5,116 nt of DNA from JBBRLA01 sp038231615. Lineage in GTDB: Bacteria; Myxococcota_A; Polyangia; Palsa-1104; JAEUJZ01. Positions within the stretch are counted from its first letter, which is position 1; the number at the start of each line of letters is the position of its first letter. Below, piece by piece: positions 4,836-5,116 of this stretch. The translations under genes were made by a program, and so were the position numbers. The notes under the pieces were generated by a model that was not told where the DNA came from, ran no database searches, and saw only the letters and a program-made list of their open reading frames with translations. Where the stretch lies: assembly GCA_038231615.1 (NCBI GenBank), contig JBBRLA010000624.1, positions 1 through 5,116 of the forward strand, in the 5' to 3' direction.

Positions 4836-5116
4836 GGGTAGGCTCCTCGAAAGCAAGCTCGCGCGCCAGACGGGACGCGTCGAATAGAGAGATGGGGAAG
4901 ACCAGGCTTACCGCCAGGCGACGGGCATAGATACCGTTCAAAGCGACGCCTCGCAGTGGGGTATGGACACCGGCCGCCGCAAGGCGCGGCAGGACCAGGT
5001 CGAAGGCCCGCGAGGCGTCCCCCGCCGAGAGCAGGCGCAGCACCGCCGGATTGACCGGGATGCGCCCTTCGTTGGGTAGAGGCACGGGCAAGTGGCAGAG
5101 GCGCAGCGCGGCCCAG
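4828..5116 (-). CDS. csx17: Csx17, type I-G CRISPR-associated large subunit (Cas8-like), C-terminal 95 residues
   Basis: The frame is open from the right edge (5115) to TAG at 4830-4828, so this is the tail of a longer protein and not a separate gene; the TTG at 5091 is internal. The visible part starts WAALRLCHLPVPL and continues with RIPVNPAVLRLLSAGDASRA and RLAAAGVHTPLRG. It ends with the strand RRLAVSLVFPISLFDASRL. This is the C-terminal pattern I know for Csx17, the large-subunit protein of subtype I-G (usually about 700 residues), thought to act in PAM and target recognition. The stop overlaps the csb1 start by 8 nt. Order csx17-csb1-csb2 is as in Geobacter-type I-G loci; cas3 would be expected further upstream, beyond the window. 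Confidence 0.85.
   Translation of the reverse strand, partial: WAALRLCHLPVPLPNEGRIPVNPAVLRLLSAGDASRAFDLVLPRLAAAGVHTPLRGVALNGIYARRLAVSLVFPISLFDASRLARELAFEEPTHV
4843..4848 (-). promoter_or_regulatory. Shine-Dalgarno GAGGAG for csb1, inside the csx17 3' end
   Basis: GAGGAG lies seven bases before the csb1 ATG at 4835, within the last codons of csx17. It decides the 337-residue start over the longer 344-residue reading. Confidence 0.6.

Noticed and set aside
5089..5091. TTG at 5091 as the start of a separate 87-residue gene
   Set aside because: The same frame is open to the window edge and the residues before it (WAALRLCH) continue the Csx17 pattern, so this is an internal codon.

Overview
This window is a GC-rich stretch of bacterial DNA. 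Almost everything readable lies on the minus strand. Its right half is the downstream part of a subtype I-G (formerly I-U) CRISPR-Cas effector operon. Its left half is accessory or scrambled DNA: a decayed reverse transcriptase, a probably frameshifted antitoxin, several strong inverted repeats, and a two-gene unit of unknown function. The host cannot be named from the sequence. The GC-rich coding style and the I-G proteins would fit several groups, for example Deltaproteobacteria/myxobacteria, Acidobacteria, Planctomycetes or Chloroflexi.

Right half (2230-5116, minus strand): transcription enters from beyond base 5116 through the C-terminal end of csx17 (the large-subunit, Cas8-like protein). 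It continues into csb1 (Cas7, 8-nt overlap) and then csb2 (Cas5-Cas6 fusion, 2-nt gap, with the Shine-Dalgarno touching the csb1 stop). All three are intact where visible and look translationally coupled. Together they should build the crRNA-guided surveillance complex, with Csb2 also expected to process crRNA. cas3 is not in the window.

Middle (about 1560-2229): the adaptation genes (cas4-cas1, cas2) and repeat array that commonly accompany I-G effector genes are not found. A small minus-strand ORF starts 10 nt after csb2; its first residues recall excisionase-type HTH proteins, but it does not hold together as a family member. Facing it on the plus strand is a broken group II intron-type reverse transcriptase. 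It keeps the TPQGG and YADD core but has no recognisable 5' part, is split by an apparent 59-nt insertion immediately after YADD, and is frameshifted.

Left half (1-1559): an AT-rich patch with small repeats and a 13-bp hairpin precedes a minus-strand ribbon-helix-helix (YlcI/YnfO-like) antitoxin. The antitoxin seems frameshifted near codon 48 and has no recognisable toxin beside it. After another hairpin come two tightly coupled minus-strand genes. The first is a 129-residue soluble protein of unknown family. The second is a zinc-ribbon plus membrane-segment protein that runs off the left edge; its start overlaps the preceding stop as ATGA. This pair is the least explained intact coding content here.
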